Part shown: piece by piece, positions 10,935-22,000 of the stretch
Layout: every line of letters starts with the position of its first letter
How positions within the stretch are numbered: position 1 is the first letter of the stretch
From: Halichondria panicea
Lineage: Eukaryota > Porifera > Demospongiae > Suberitida > Halichondriidae
Length of the DNA stretch: 64,000 bases
Direction: 5' to 3'
NCBI RefSeq assembly: GCF_963675165.1
Contig: NC_087380.1
Coordinates: forward strand, 3,773,803-3,837,802
Translations under genes and position numbers: made by a program
Notes under the pieces: model-generated
The model's database searches: none
What the model saw: the letters and a program-made list of their open reading frames with translations, nothing else
Told to the model about the DNA's origin: nothing

Positions 10935-12556
10935 TATGTAGACGTGCTACTTTCGTGAACAACTCAGCCCCTATAATGGTTAGGTCGGAGCCACTATCTA
11001 GCACACCTACTGCTGGGACTCCTTGAATCTGGACTGTGGCTCCTTTAGCACTACTACCCTGTGTACCAGTTGAACCTGTTCTCCGTCTGAGTCAGAGAGA
11101 AGCATTTCTAACATGTCCTCCATCCTATCAGATGCCTCAGGTTCTAACCCACTCATAGTCTGCACCGGGGCTGATTTCTGGCTGCCTGGTAGATTTCTAC
11201 CTCAGCTCTCTAGCTGTGCGTCTAGAGGGGCAGTTGTTGGCAAAATAACCGGGTTGATCACATACAAAACAGGTACGCTTATCGCTCTTACCATCACGTC
11301 TCTTCTCATTGAGGGTGTTGGTAAACCCATATCCTCTAGCTGGGAAGGTCTGGGGGGGTGGCTTCTGATACTGTTTCCTCTTCCTCAATTCCTGGAGCCT
11401 ACGCTCCTCACTCTTTGCTGCAATGCATAAAGCTGAATAGGAGTCAACGCCAGATACGCCTGGTGCTCTCATTATTTTCATAACGCAACCCCTCATGTAG
11501 TTGATCGTACAACAGGGCATCTCTGGCCTCTGCATTGATACCATCCCGCCCATAAGCTATGCGGAAAATCCGTTCTAGTCTGCGTATAAAGTCTCCGACA
11601 CTTTCTGTTTCTGACTGGACCGTGTGGCGAAAATCCTGTGCTGCTAGGGTTTTACTCCCTGGATCCAGTCTACACTTCAAAGTTTTTACAGCTAGTGAGT
11701 AAGTTGTCTTATTACTGTCGCTGATTAGCTCCCACTCCTGCAGGGCTCTACTTCGTAAGTGGCCTGCCAACTGGAGTAGGCGATCGCCTTCCGCCCATTC
11801 ATTCCACGTGGCTGCACGTTCTAGCGAAGGGAGCCAGTCGTCAAACCTAATGGCTTCATTCTCCCCAGTAAATGGTTCCACTGGTGGGGCCTTGCCTCGT
11901 CTATGGGCGTTACTTCTACGGGGTTGCTCAGTAAATATGTCCGATACAGTGGGAGATTCTCTTTCTCTTTCTCCGGTTATGCTAGGGGGACTGCCTGTAC
12001 TAGCAGCCCTAAGATGCTCAATCTTAGCTTCTGCTTCGGCTAATTGTTCATCAAACTCGGCCAACAATGCACATTGCTGGCCCCACAGTTCCTTGACCCT
12101 AGTGTTGGCTTTAGCAAGCCGTATCTTAAGTTCACTCACCTCTCTCTGAAGGCACTCGTTCAGAGAGCAGGCTTCGTCTAGTTGAGCGCGCAGGTCTCCG
12201 CCTCCTTCGCGTCCATCCTCTTCGGCAGGATCCTCTTCAGCAGGGACTTCTATCTGCAGAAACACTCCTTCAGCATCCATCAGCTCAATGGAGTCTTCAT
12301 CCAGCCTCACTTGAACGTTCCTTGGTTCGTGTCCCAACTCTTCCAGCTTGCCCTCCAGCATAGGGTAGGTGTCTGCCCTCGAGGCAGTCCCAGGTAGCCT
12401 CAGCTCCACGGCTATGCGTTTGATGACATCAGTCGGGAGCCTCGAGGAGTTCAACGAGTACAGTCTCCCTCGAGGTCTAGCACTTGGCAATAGCCCTTCG
12501 TCTCCAGTCGTCTCCTCGACGATTTCCGTGATCAGGCTCTCTGAGTCGTCTGCCAT
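10935..12556 (-). mobile_element. LTR-type retroelement remnant: gag with zinc knuckle plus aspartic protease, rest of pol missing
   Basis: The minus-strand frame 11444-12556 (370 residues) has an N-terminal helical SAP-like stretch, an acidic region, a Leu/Glu-rich coiled coil (about residues 120-185) and a gag capsid-like region containing 'FDDWLPSLERAA' and 'ESVGDFIRRLERIFR'. The frame then shifts near 11500 and continues to 11200 with one knuckle, CFVCDQPGYFANNC, in which the usual His is Tyr. A further shift leads to a protease active-site segment 'VGVLDSGSDLTIIGAELF' near 10965-11030. No reverse transcriptase, integrase or LTRs were found, so it is a broken fragment. Related gag/protease order is known from Ty3/gypsy-type elements; the clade is not determined. 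Confidence 0.8.
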
Positions 12557-12944
12557 CTTGTTACTTAGCTCTAAAAGCTAATATCCTTGTGTAAGGTTAG
12601 TCTCGGCAGGTACCTCCACTGTTAAATAGCTCAATCACTCTTGATCATTAATGTCCATTTTCCACATGGCAAGACTATCTACACGCATGCGCACAACATT
12701 ATAATAGGAAGTCAACTATGTACACCCACACTAAGTGGGTGTACCTAATAACAAAGTACTATTACTATAGCGTTCATCGTTACATCACTTTGTTACATAC
12801 ACATGTACTTGCATACTATTTTTCCATAATTAATTTAGCCAATTTCTTATAATGGGATGTACACGTATTTACAAGGGATGAATATTATCATACCTTTAGC
12901 TTTGCTTCTTACTTGAGAACATGAATTGCCGCCAACAGATATCT

Positions 12945-13325
12945 TAACCTCTGTTAAGGAGGGAATGTAAAATTATGATGTAATGTCGAAAATAAACTCT
13001 CACCTGTTTCTGTGGCCGGACGCTCCGATGAAGCTGGGAAATCTTATGAGCGTGGGCAGTTCTGACTCTGCAACAGGCATGATAGTACAACGAGTGTGTG
13101 TGTGGGTATATAAATTCATCCTTACTGACAGTAGTCTCAAAACGCAAGTTGACAGGCATCTCTACCTCTGTTAAAGAGGGAATGTAAAATCATGGTGTAA
13201 TGTCCCAAAATAAACTCTTACCCGTTTCTGTGGACGGACGCTCTGATGAAGCTTGGAAATCTTGGAGGCTAGTGGGCAGTTTTGACTCTGGACATGGTTG
13301 ATACAACAAGCGTGTGTACATGTAC
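12945..13325. repeat. Tandem duplication, period about 216 bp
   Basis: Copies at about 12945-13110 and 13161-13325 share 'cctctgttaa.gagggaatg', 'tttctgtgg.cggacgctc', 'gatgaagct.ggaaatctt' and 'gtgggcagtt.tgactctg'. On the minus strand each contains a stretch followed by GTAAGAG or GTGAGAG, resembling an exon end, but the two copies do not keep the same frame. The rest of 12580-13860 shows no gene. Confidence 0.7.
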
Positions 13326-13866
13326 ATGTATGTTTAAGTTGAAACCCTGAATATCACCCAAGTTGTCTGGACATAATTATATGTGCGTGTGCTTGGGAAA
13401 CGGCATTATCACTATACACGTACTTACTGTACATGTACACGAGATCATACCCAATAGACTTATAATCTATAAATGCACATTGTTGTTAATTGTACTGTAT
13501 TTGCAGATCATAATATACAGTACGTGTAGGTACACTGTAAACATGTACAGCTAGTGCACTATTAATGAGGTACCGTCAATTCAATATGAACTTTGCACTC
13601 AAAGCATTTCTTCATCCTCTTGGAGCATTCTACAAAACAAATACATGTAATAGTGTTCCACGAATATTATGTTCTGTAATTTACAGCGGGTATATTATAT
13701 TTTTATTAGCTGTATTGTACCTCTGCAGAAAGAATGGCCACACGGTTTAATTGCAAAAACACGTCCTGGTTTTTTAGTCATCACACATGAGGCACTGTAT
13801 CGCAAAACTTTTCACAGGTTTCTGGATATAAAAAAATGTATAATAATAAATTATAGAATGAATACA

Positions 13867-15090
13867 TCATAATTCAGCTGACCTTGCAACCTTTGCACAC
13901 ATTCCACAAAGAACGGAATGATTACATGGCTTGAAAGTAATAACACCACATACGAAACATTGCACTTGGGCAGACTTAGAGGCTATATATATAAAAAAGA
14001 CAAAATAATAGTGACAGTCATACGGTACGTGTATATGTACATGTACACATGAAAATAAAATGACAGAACAAGTACACATGTACAAAATTGGCTTACGTTT
14101 AGTGATTCCCTTTGGTGCTTGTTTTTTCCCCTGGTCAGATGTTTCATCACACTTCAAGCCTACACTAGCATGACTCGAGATAACTCGGTTAGCAATTGTG
14201 TACAATGGCACAGTTTTTAGCTTTGGTGTAGGTAGATCAGCTACGTTACGCAGTGCTTTGGGAGGTTGTGGAACACAAAAGGTTGGAGAGGCCAGGAGAC
14301 GTAAATCAGATGAAGACATCATGTTATCAGAAACAGCATACCGTTTGAAAGGTGTGAATGTCACATTAGGAACAACATTGTCCCTAGGTTTCCTAGCCCC
14401 AGGGAAATAAATTGCTGTTCGGTCTAGTGGGTATATGCCTGTAATCGCAAATCCTGTGGCAATATTAGAGGCATGCAGTTATAGACTCTATCCATGCTTT
14501 CGAAAATAGTTGAACAAAGTTGTATGTATTGATTACGTAATCGTGGCACACTAGTTCCAATGGGCTTTAAAAGGCCCAAATACACCTTTGTCTAATGGTT
14601 GACTCAAATGCGTTGTGTTTGGGGGTAGTGTGAATAGGATCACTTCATTCTCGGTAGACAGTTGGATGGTATCTGTACAGTAGTGTGAACTGTGGCCGTC
14701 TAATAACAGCATGAGTGGTCGGCTTGCAGGAGCGTATCGAAGAAATATCTTTCGGAACCATGAATGGAATAAAACACTGTTCATCCAGCCTTTGTCCGAT
14801 AAACCATAATCAGTTCCTGGCAGTTCTCCGATGGTCAAATCAGGAGACAGAGTTTTTCGTCTCCATATTATGTATGGAGGTAGGCTCTGACCTGCAGCAC
14901 TGACACAAGCAGCAATTGATACTTGAGATTTGGAGCCACTCGACACACAATATGGGTTCTTTGATCCACGACAATTAACACTTTTGAGAGGTTTCAGATT
15001 CAAAGGAAAACCCGACTCATCCATATTATAGATAAGATCAGGGTAATCACAAAGGCCAGTTTCTTTCAACGTAAGACTCAGCGTAATTTT
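13867..15090 (-). pseudogene. pogo/Tigger-type DDE transposase, 5'-truncated and frame-broken
   Basis: The minus-strand frame 14551-15069 contains the three acidic blocks of the DDE_1 superfamily: 'YNMDESGF', 'LLLDGHSSHY' and 'PPNTTHLSQPLDKGVF'. The frame breaks just after 'FKAHWN', and the following conserved region ('FSKAWIESI', 'ATGFAITGIYPLDR') is in other frames with at least one further shift. A frame continues at 13867-14364; a possible intron at about 13984-14092 leads to a C-terminal cysteine cluster (CFVC..PCNH..CGMC). The N-terminal DNA-binding domain is absent: homology stops near 15090 in unrelated sequence. Not functional as it stands. Confidence 0.85.
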
Positions 15091-16205
15091 TGAGGTCCTA
15101 AAGCATAGCTCTAGCTAGCTAAGTGAAAACTGAGCTAGACCACACCCATTTTCTCTAAATGTCTATACTAGCTGTAGAACATAAGCGCCACCATATTGGC
15201 TGAACGAATTTTGGGGGTTCTAAAAGATGCGACCCTTGGATTCGGAAGTGGAATTAATTTTGTTGGCACTGTAATTACATCAACTATGGTAGTGGTTAAT
15301 CTTTTCGTGGTTGCTGCTTGCAGGTAGGCAAGGTCGCTTCATTCATGGCTAAAATATAAAGACGAAAACCAACCGCTATACGATATTTTAATGCAGCAAA
15401 AATTCTTGGTTCAGTGCAGTATGGTGCTAAAATTAGAGTCAGTGGCGCCTTTTAATATGTTTTATAATCCACACACATCATTTAAAATGACACATAGAAA
15501 TTGCTAGGGAGTAAAACATACCTTGATCCATTGTTCAATACCTGTAGAAGATTGGCCATCTTCTGTCTTCTTCTAGATTCGAATATTCTGGCTCATGTGT
15601 GCATGTGGTCAGATCAGAGATTATGTTATAGGCCTATAGCTATAAGCGCTATAATATTAGCGCTTATAGCTGGAGTATTGCTGACTCAGCACTTTACAAC
15701 CCTCACAAAGAAATGAGTGTAGCTCCGCTTTGCAGGGTCGCCTGATTCTGGGAATTGCTCCACTCTGTACTGCATTCTATCTACATTGTACTCAGCTTGT
15801 GTCAGTTTGTGTAGTTTGGCAGAAATGGGGATCGGTACGTTCTGGCGCAAATCGAATTATTTAGTAGTTTTTTCAAGTGATCACTGCTCGGACTGGAAGT
15901 GACTTGGCCTATCCAAGTTTTCGCTAGATAGTAGTCCCATAGCCATCTGTTAGTGTGTGTAATTAGTTTGAATCTATCTTGTTTTGTTCGTGCACTACAC
16001 GCCCTTTTTCCTGGCGCACTTTGATGTCTGACGGAGTTCGGCGACTTACTCTAACTGTTATGTGCATTTGTAAGTAGTATACAAGCTGACAAACGCATTT
16101 TCTTTTGTGCTCCTGAGTATTAAGTTAATTATTATACATACCTTTGGGAGAATAGCCATCTCGCAATAGTTTTCCAATCTTGCGACTGGGCTGGAGTTTC
16201 CGATC
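15091..16205. other. No gene seen
   Basis: The region is AT-rich and without supported exons. It contains 'ctagctgtagaacataagc' (15169-15187), repeated at 9368-9386, so it is partly dispersed-repeat sequence. A strong palindrome at 15638-15671 is listed separately. Confidence 0.5.
15638..15671. other. Perfect hairpin, 14-bp arms and 6-nt loop
   Basis: AGCTATAAGCGCTA, loop TAATAT, TAGCGCTTATAGCT. The arms are exact complements. No flanking gene explains it. Confidence 0.8.
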
Positions 16206-16413
16206 TACCTTAAGGTGACATATTTTAACAGGTAGATTTGTTTGCGTTTTTACAGTTTTGTACATTTTGCTGGTATAATTGTTTGTGAATGTCGATCTGG
16301 ATACATTAAACAAGAGGGCGGCCAATTATTTGCGAGTACTAATTTTTGCGATTTTACTCCATTCGCAGAAATAGCAGAAATTAATACACGCGAAAATATG
16401 TCACCTTAAGGTA
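16206..16413. mobile_element. MITE of about 208 bp with perfect 21-bp inverted ends
   Basis: 16206-16226 and 16393-16413 are exact inverted copies (TACCTTAAGGTGACATATTT and one more base). TA at the outer edges fits a Tc1/mariner-like target duplication. A related half-element with the same terminus occurs at about 25903-25960. Confidence 0.85.
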
Positions 16414-16689
16414 TGTCATATATATCAGTGCATAATTATAGTCTGGAGCGACAAGCTTCTACTGTATCCGGTCACCCTCGAGGTGGCTGTATCTCAGGAA
16501 ATAGCCGCGGCTTAAAACGACCTTACCTCGAATTTAATGACTACTTTTGCGGTTCTTATCTCGAGGATAATGCAATTTTATTTGCTAAACCACTGTCACC
16601 GTACTCTGTGACTCTCCTTCGGTGAGATCGGCCACCCCGAAAGGAAGTAAGAAGAGTTCATAAAGAGTGAGCATTTTTGGAGAATTTCA

Positions 16690-17183
16690 TCAGCACACAT
16701 TTTTGAGAATTAAAAGAGAGATTCCATTGTTGCTCCAATCATTCAGCCATTGTAGTTCTATTGTATCGGAGGTTGATTTCATCTGATGAGAGCATTTGGT
16801 GTCATCTGCAAAGATATGAATACTAGAGAAGTTAATGCTAAGAGGTAGATCATTGATATAGACCAGGAAAAAGCATATTGGCCCAAGGATACTGAGTTTG
16901 AAGAGAAGTTCCTCATGGGGTATATACTCGATCAAATGCTTTTAAGATAAAAAAGTATATTGTGTCATGCTGGCATATTTTTTCTAGGGACTCTTCAACG
17001 CATGACAAACAAGGTTGCAGGTCTCTCAGGAATCCATGATTGGCCATGCAATGAACCCAAACACCTTATCATAATAGCATATACTTCTACAATCCTTTCA
17101 AGAATCGAGCATAGAAGGGAGATTGGTCTGTAGTTTGAAATAAGGCTTTTGTCTCCAGACTTAAATATTGGTGTAATTTCCAC
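16690..17183 (-). pseudogene. Non-LTR retrotransposon reverse transcriptase fragment
   Basis: Minus-strand frame 16995-17183 has 'ITPIFKSGDKSLISNYRPIS', the finger region of LINE reverse transcriptases. After frame breaks, 16690-16935 has 'ILGPICFFLVYINDLP' and 'IHIFADDT', the catalytic FADD block. The segment between these blocks is mostly deleted, and no endonuclease domain is seen. It differs in sequence from the LINE at 30.15 kb. Confidence 0.85.
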
Positions 17184-17261
17184 TCCTTGGGAGCTTGCAG
17201 CTAGCCAGGCTTATTTTAAACAAAATAATGGCTTCAAATGGCTGCAAGTCAGCAGAGCCTT

Positions 17262-17606
17262 GCAGCTCTCTTCTCACTCTTGCAGCTATACCAATAGCTA
17301 GCGTTCTAGTGCAGAGCTAACTGCTAAGTAGAGTAGCAATACTCGGTGAACAAGTTTTACTACGGACTCTTCTGAAAAGGCTGCAATGGCATTCCAAGTA
17401 AGCAAAACTAGAAAACATGAAAAACTAGGCATAACTCAAGAACGAAGCTTTATTTTGCCAATCCACAAGTACGAATCCAAGAAAACATGACTAGAAGCCT
17501 ATAGAAACTCTTACTTGCACTTTGTTGATCCTTGAGCAGCTATAACAGTCTACACACACACAAACACCGGCACTAACGTATACATTGCTTGCGCATGCGC
17601 ACCGAG
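17262..17606 (+). repeat. Dispersed repeat family D, copy 2
   Basis: Longest copy. It includes the 5' part 'gctagcgttctagtgcagagctaact' absent from copy 1, then the shared body, and ends in a CA run followed by 'cgta..ttgcgcatgcgcac'. Confidence 0.75.
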
Positions 17607-17609
17607 GCA

Positions 17610-19079
17610 TAAAAACTTCCTCCATTTCTTTAGTAACATGAATTGTTGACAAGATATTGGCCACATAAAGTGGTGTATGTCACTATTACTCCCCAGTCAA
17701 CAACACTGTCTGAAAGAAGAAAAGACAATATTGTGTGGTCAATTATGGCTTTATTTATGCTTTATGTGGTTGACAAGTATGCCAGGGACTTCTTATAATT
17801 ATTATATTATGACGCGAGGCCACACCTATCTATCCTATCATCTAACCACATTTCCTTGTTTGTAATGTGCCAAGTTGATATAACGTGTTTGATCTAAGTA
17901 TGTTTGACATAATAATGGCAATGTTTTGTACATTGGCAGGACGATACAGAATCTGCGTAGTAAAACACTCCATCATCTAGCGCTTTTCATGACCATGAAC
18001 TCATATTTCACTTAAAGAGACAGCTTTGCATGTGTCATGTCACGTGACCATTTGATGGGTGGAGTTGATTGAAAACCGCTTGTCTAAAAAATACACCTCT
18101 ATATTATTACAAAACTCACCTCCTAAAAAATTGCGTCACCTATTTTTTCAAAAAGCACCTCTGTAAAAAAAACCGGCACCACGGCGCACCTCGGGTTAAT
18201 AATTGTGTGATTATGTGCAAGTACTAACAGTGATTCTGTTGTGTGGGGAGTATTATACGAGGTAGTCAATCTACAACCTCTATGTTTAGTTCAGTTCACC
18301 ATCCAATTCTCTGACTCTGGTTTCCTGTGGAGATACAACCATAGAACTAAAGGTATATGCTTGCAGTGGCGCACCATGTGATGGTGTGCAGTGTAGGCAG
18401 CCTCTCAATACACAGGCCTTCACTGTATACATGCATGCAATGCACTCTACCCCACCCACCCCACACTTACCCCCCTCCCCCCACCCACACACATACACAT
18501 GCACCCCCATGCACACACTGGAGTTGGAGTCTCTCCTGCCCGCATGCGTACGACCTGACCTACCAGCACTGGACCCAGAGGCAGAGGAAGTGGATTGATA
18601 GAGAGTGAGGGGACGAGGGGAGTGGGCGGGCACAGAAGGTGGGCGCTCTCTACAGTGACACCCTTAGGTCTATATTCACCACTTTATTGTATTTATGGAC
18701 TGATTTTGTGTGCTTACTGCTATTAAATTGTTCGTATAACGTTATTGAATTATTGTTATTTGTGAACGGTAATACCGTATAGCTGGTAATCTTCGTGGGG
18801 CAAAATATTCGTGGTTTTTGTGGTTGGAGGTCTGACCATGAATATTTTACCCACGAATAAAGCGACCTTGCCTACCTTTACCTACAATCCAAGCAGCAAC
18901 CACGAAAATATTACCCACAAAATGTCTCAGTATTGCTGAACTACGAATATTTTGCCCCCCGAAAATTACCCGCTATACGGAATTGATTAGCATGAGATCA
19001 TAATAGGATAGTGCAAAGAGATATTACGAAAGCCAAAGCCAAAAAATTCCATAAAAAGAAAGTACTTTCACGTTTATAG
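17610..19079. other. No supported gene; contains one MITE
   Basis: An inverted-repeat element lies at 18773-18981 (ends TACCGTATAGC.GGTAAT; same family as 25160-25372, in the opposite orientation inside). Minus-strand stretches at 18286-18350 and 18500-18620 look weakly exon-like ('SMVVSPQETRVRELDGELN' then a stop), but no consistent model could be built. A CA/CCCA-rich tract lies at 18455-18530. Confidence 0.5.
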
Positions 19080-22000
19080 TTAAAAGGGTGCTATTTTGTT
19101 CAGTTTCACCATCACCTGTGCCATGCTGGGTCGATGGCTGGGCTCTCTCTTAGTGCAGTGGAGTATCAGCTCGTACACTGCAGGACGCTGCCTCTGTACT
19201 TGAAAAATCATGTCTCGATAATGTTCAGTACTAGGGAATCGACTAGCGGTCACCTCACAGAGGACAATACCGTAGCTGTACACATCGATCTTGACAGACT
19301 GTTTCAGAGGGGGAGTGAGAAGATCAAAGGCTTGAGGGATGACTTCAGGAGGGGAGTAGATTATGGCCCCCTCTCCCATCGTATGAGCATGCTGCAGGAA
19401 GTTGGCTGAGCCGAGGTCAGATACCTTCCCCTTCCACTGGTGGTTGGACATTCGCTGGAGGAGGACGTTTGGGGCACTTACATCGCGGTGGATAATGGGA
19501 TCGTAGCGCTGGTGCAGGTAGTCCAGAGCTAGGGCAATGTCCATGAAGATCGAGAGACGGTTTCCTGGGTCCAGTTGATTTCTCTCGTACGCTTGTCGGA
19601 GATTCATGTCCAAAAGCTCGGTGATGATGAGAGGAGGGGATCGATTCTCTCGGTTTTGATCATTAAAAATAGCACCAATGAATTGCACGAGGTTTGGGTG
19701 TCGCACTTCAGCCAATAGCCTCATTTCTCTCTCCATTTTCTCAATGTGAATTGGGTAGGCAATTTTTTCATGTAGTCGCTTGATAGCCACACTCACTGTT
19801 CCCTCCAGCACCTCCCCCCACCCTCCTTCGCCAATCCTCCTGCCAATTATCACTCTGTTGGCTGGAATCCTCCACACCTCTGTTTTGTGTGCTGCCAACT
19901 CTTTTGTCTTGCCTTCTAACTCACTCACTAGAGCTGTGATTCGAGCAGACAAGTCAGCTTCTCTTCTGTTGGCCTCAGCCAATTCACGATCTTTCACTTG
20001 TAAAAGTAATTGTGTAGCTTGCTCTCTTTGCTCTGCCAGCTGTGCTCTTTCCTCCGCATCTCCATGACGACGGTTAGCCTCAATCAAATGTTGATTTTTT
20101 CTAGCCAATTCATGATCTTTCTCTTGCAATTGTAGTTGGTGGCGATGTTCTGTGTCGTGCTCTCTCTGCTCTGCTGGTCGTAACTGTTGTTCCAGATCTA
20201 GAGCCCTCACCCGGCTGGTCTCACTGACTGATGAGGCATGAGCAGTTGCTCGTCTAATCTTCTTCTCACTCAGTCGCTGGGCGGAGCCTCTAGTGTCATT
20301 GTGGGCCACATTCATGAGATCCCACTTCCCAGCCGAGGTTTCAGCAACAGACGCTGAGGGTCCAGTCAACTCTGCATGTATAGGGAGGGATTTAAGGAAC
20401 AAATGTAACAGTATACGCCTTTGACACATGTATTGTGTGTACGCAGAGGAGGTTGGTCACATTCCAACGAAAGAATGTGCGTGCACGGAGAAAAAAGAAA
20501 AGTACACGGAAATCTACAGAGACAAGTATGAAAAGTAGCTATCCTAGCTAAAGCTAAAAGGCTGCAAACGATTGTAGCACTCTAGCAAATTATGCTAACA
20601 ATACCCAGTCACATTACAGTGGTGGATGCAGGAAATGTAAAAGGGTGGTTCCTGAAGGACAATGAGCCCGAAGGGTGAGTTGTATCCCCGCGCAGTTACG
20701 CCCACTTCCGGTCTAACCTCCGCCCATTTCTGGTCACGCGAGAGCCCTGTACTCCCGAGCAGGCTGCAGTAGAGTTAGAGGAAAAACTTGAGACTGCTGA
20801 TATTACATCCTGCTGTGACTCTGAGCCTATTATTATGCCTTGGTGCGCATGCGCAAGCGAGGTGTACGGTAGTGTGTTTGTGTGTCTGTGCTGTATGTCT
20901 GTGTATCTGTGTGTGTGTGTGTGTAGACTGCTACAGTTGCTCAAGGATGAATCAAGTGCAAGTAAGAGTTTCTATAGGCTTCTAGTCATGTTTACTTGGA
21001 TTTTAATTAGTGGATTTGCAAAATAATGCTTTGTTCTCAGGTTATGCTTAGTTTTGCTTACTTGGAATGCCATTGCAACCTTTTCAGAAGAGCACGTAGC
21101 CAAACTTGTTTTCCGAATGTTGCTACTCTACTTAGTAGTTAGCTCTGTACTAGAACGCTAGCTATTGGTAGCTGCAAGAGTGAGAAGAGAGCTGCAAGGC
21201 TCTATGGCAGCCTAGCCATTAATTTTAGACTTGAACTTTTGGCATCAATCGCTTTTAACAACAATCATGGTCGATCATTACCCACTCTTTAAGTTTGCAT
21301 GCATGATTGGACTCCAGAGGAGGTTGGCCACGCGTCATCAATCATGTGACATTCCTAAGGTCTCTGCTCACGTTACCATAGATACCGAATAACTGTAATA
21401 AAAAAGCTATGGATACTTTTGCTTTGCTGACTTGTAACACCGGACTAGCTGTGTCTGTTGTCTGGCTGGACCAAGATTAGCTAGACTATAGGGTAGAGTA
21501 TAGTTCAGCGGTGCTGTATGCAGCTTGCATTGTACTGGCTGGCAAGAATCTAGTAAACACTGTATGCACTGATAACTCGCCAGAATAGAGGGGATCGGTG
21601 GGGATCGGGTTAGTTAATGAAAGTTTTATACCAAAAGAAGCCAGAGAGGCACATAAAGTTTGCCTTCAGTCTCTAATGACCGTGCAACATCAGCTAGAAG
21701 TTTACATAGAACTCATTGTCAATTTTTGTGCCAGCTCAGCAAAAAAAGTGGTGCACGTGATCGTGTCCAACCTCCTCTGATTGGACTCTGCTATTAGTAG
21801 CTTTATCATAGTGTTATGTAGCTTTGGCATCTCCACTGAGGAATCAGCACCTGCGGTGCTTTTTATTTTAGTTTTTGTATATTGTTTTAGTGTCTGTTGC
21901 ATTTGAAACTTTATTTGCTTTGAGATTGGCATTAGCTACAACACTTGGTCTCTTCAATGTTTAAAGTCTTCTCCTCATTTCATTGCTCATAATAATAAAT

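Noticed and set aside
18357-18608. Pro/His-rich plus-strand frames and the 115-residue minus frame at 18286-18633
   Set aside because: Low-complexity CA/CCCA sequence; no consistent exon model found.
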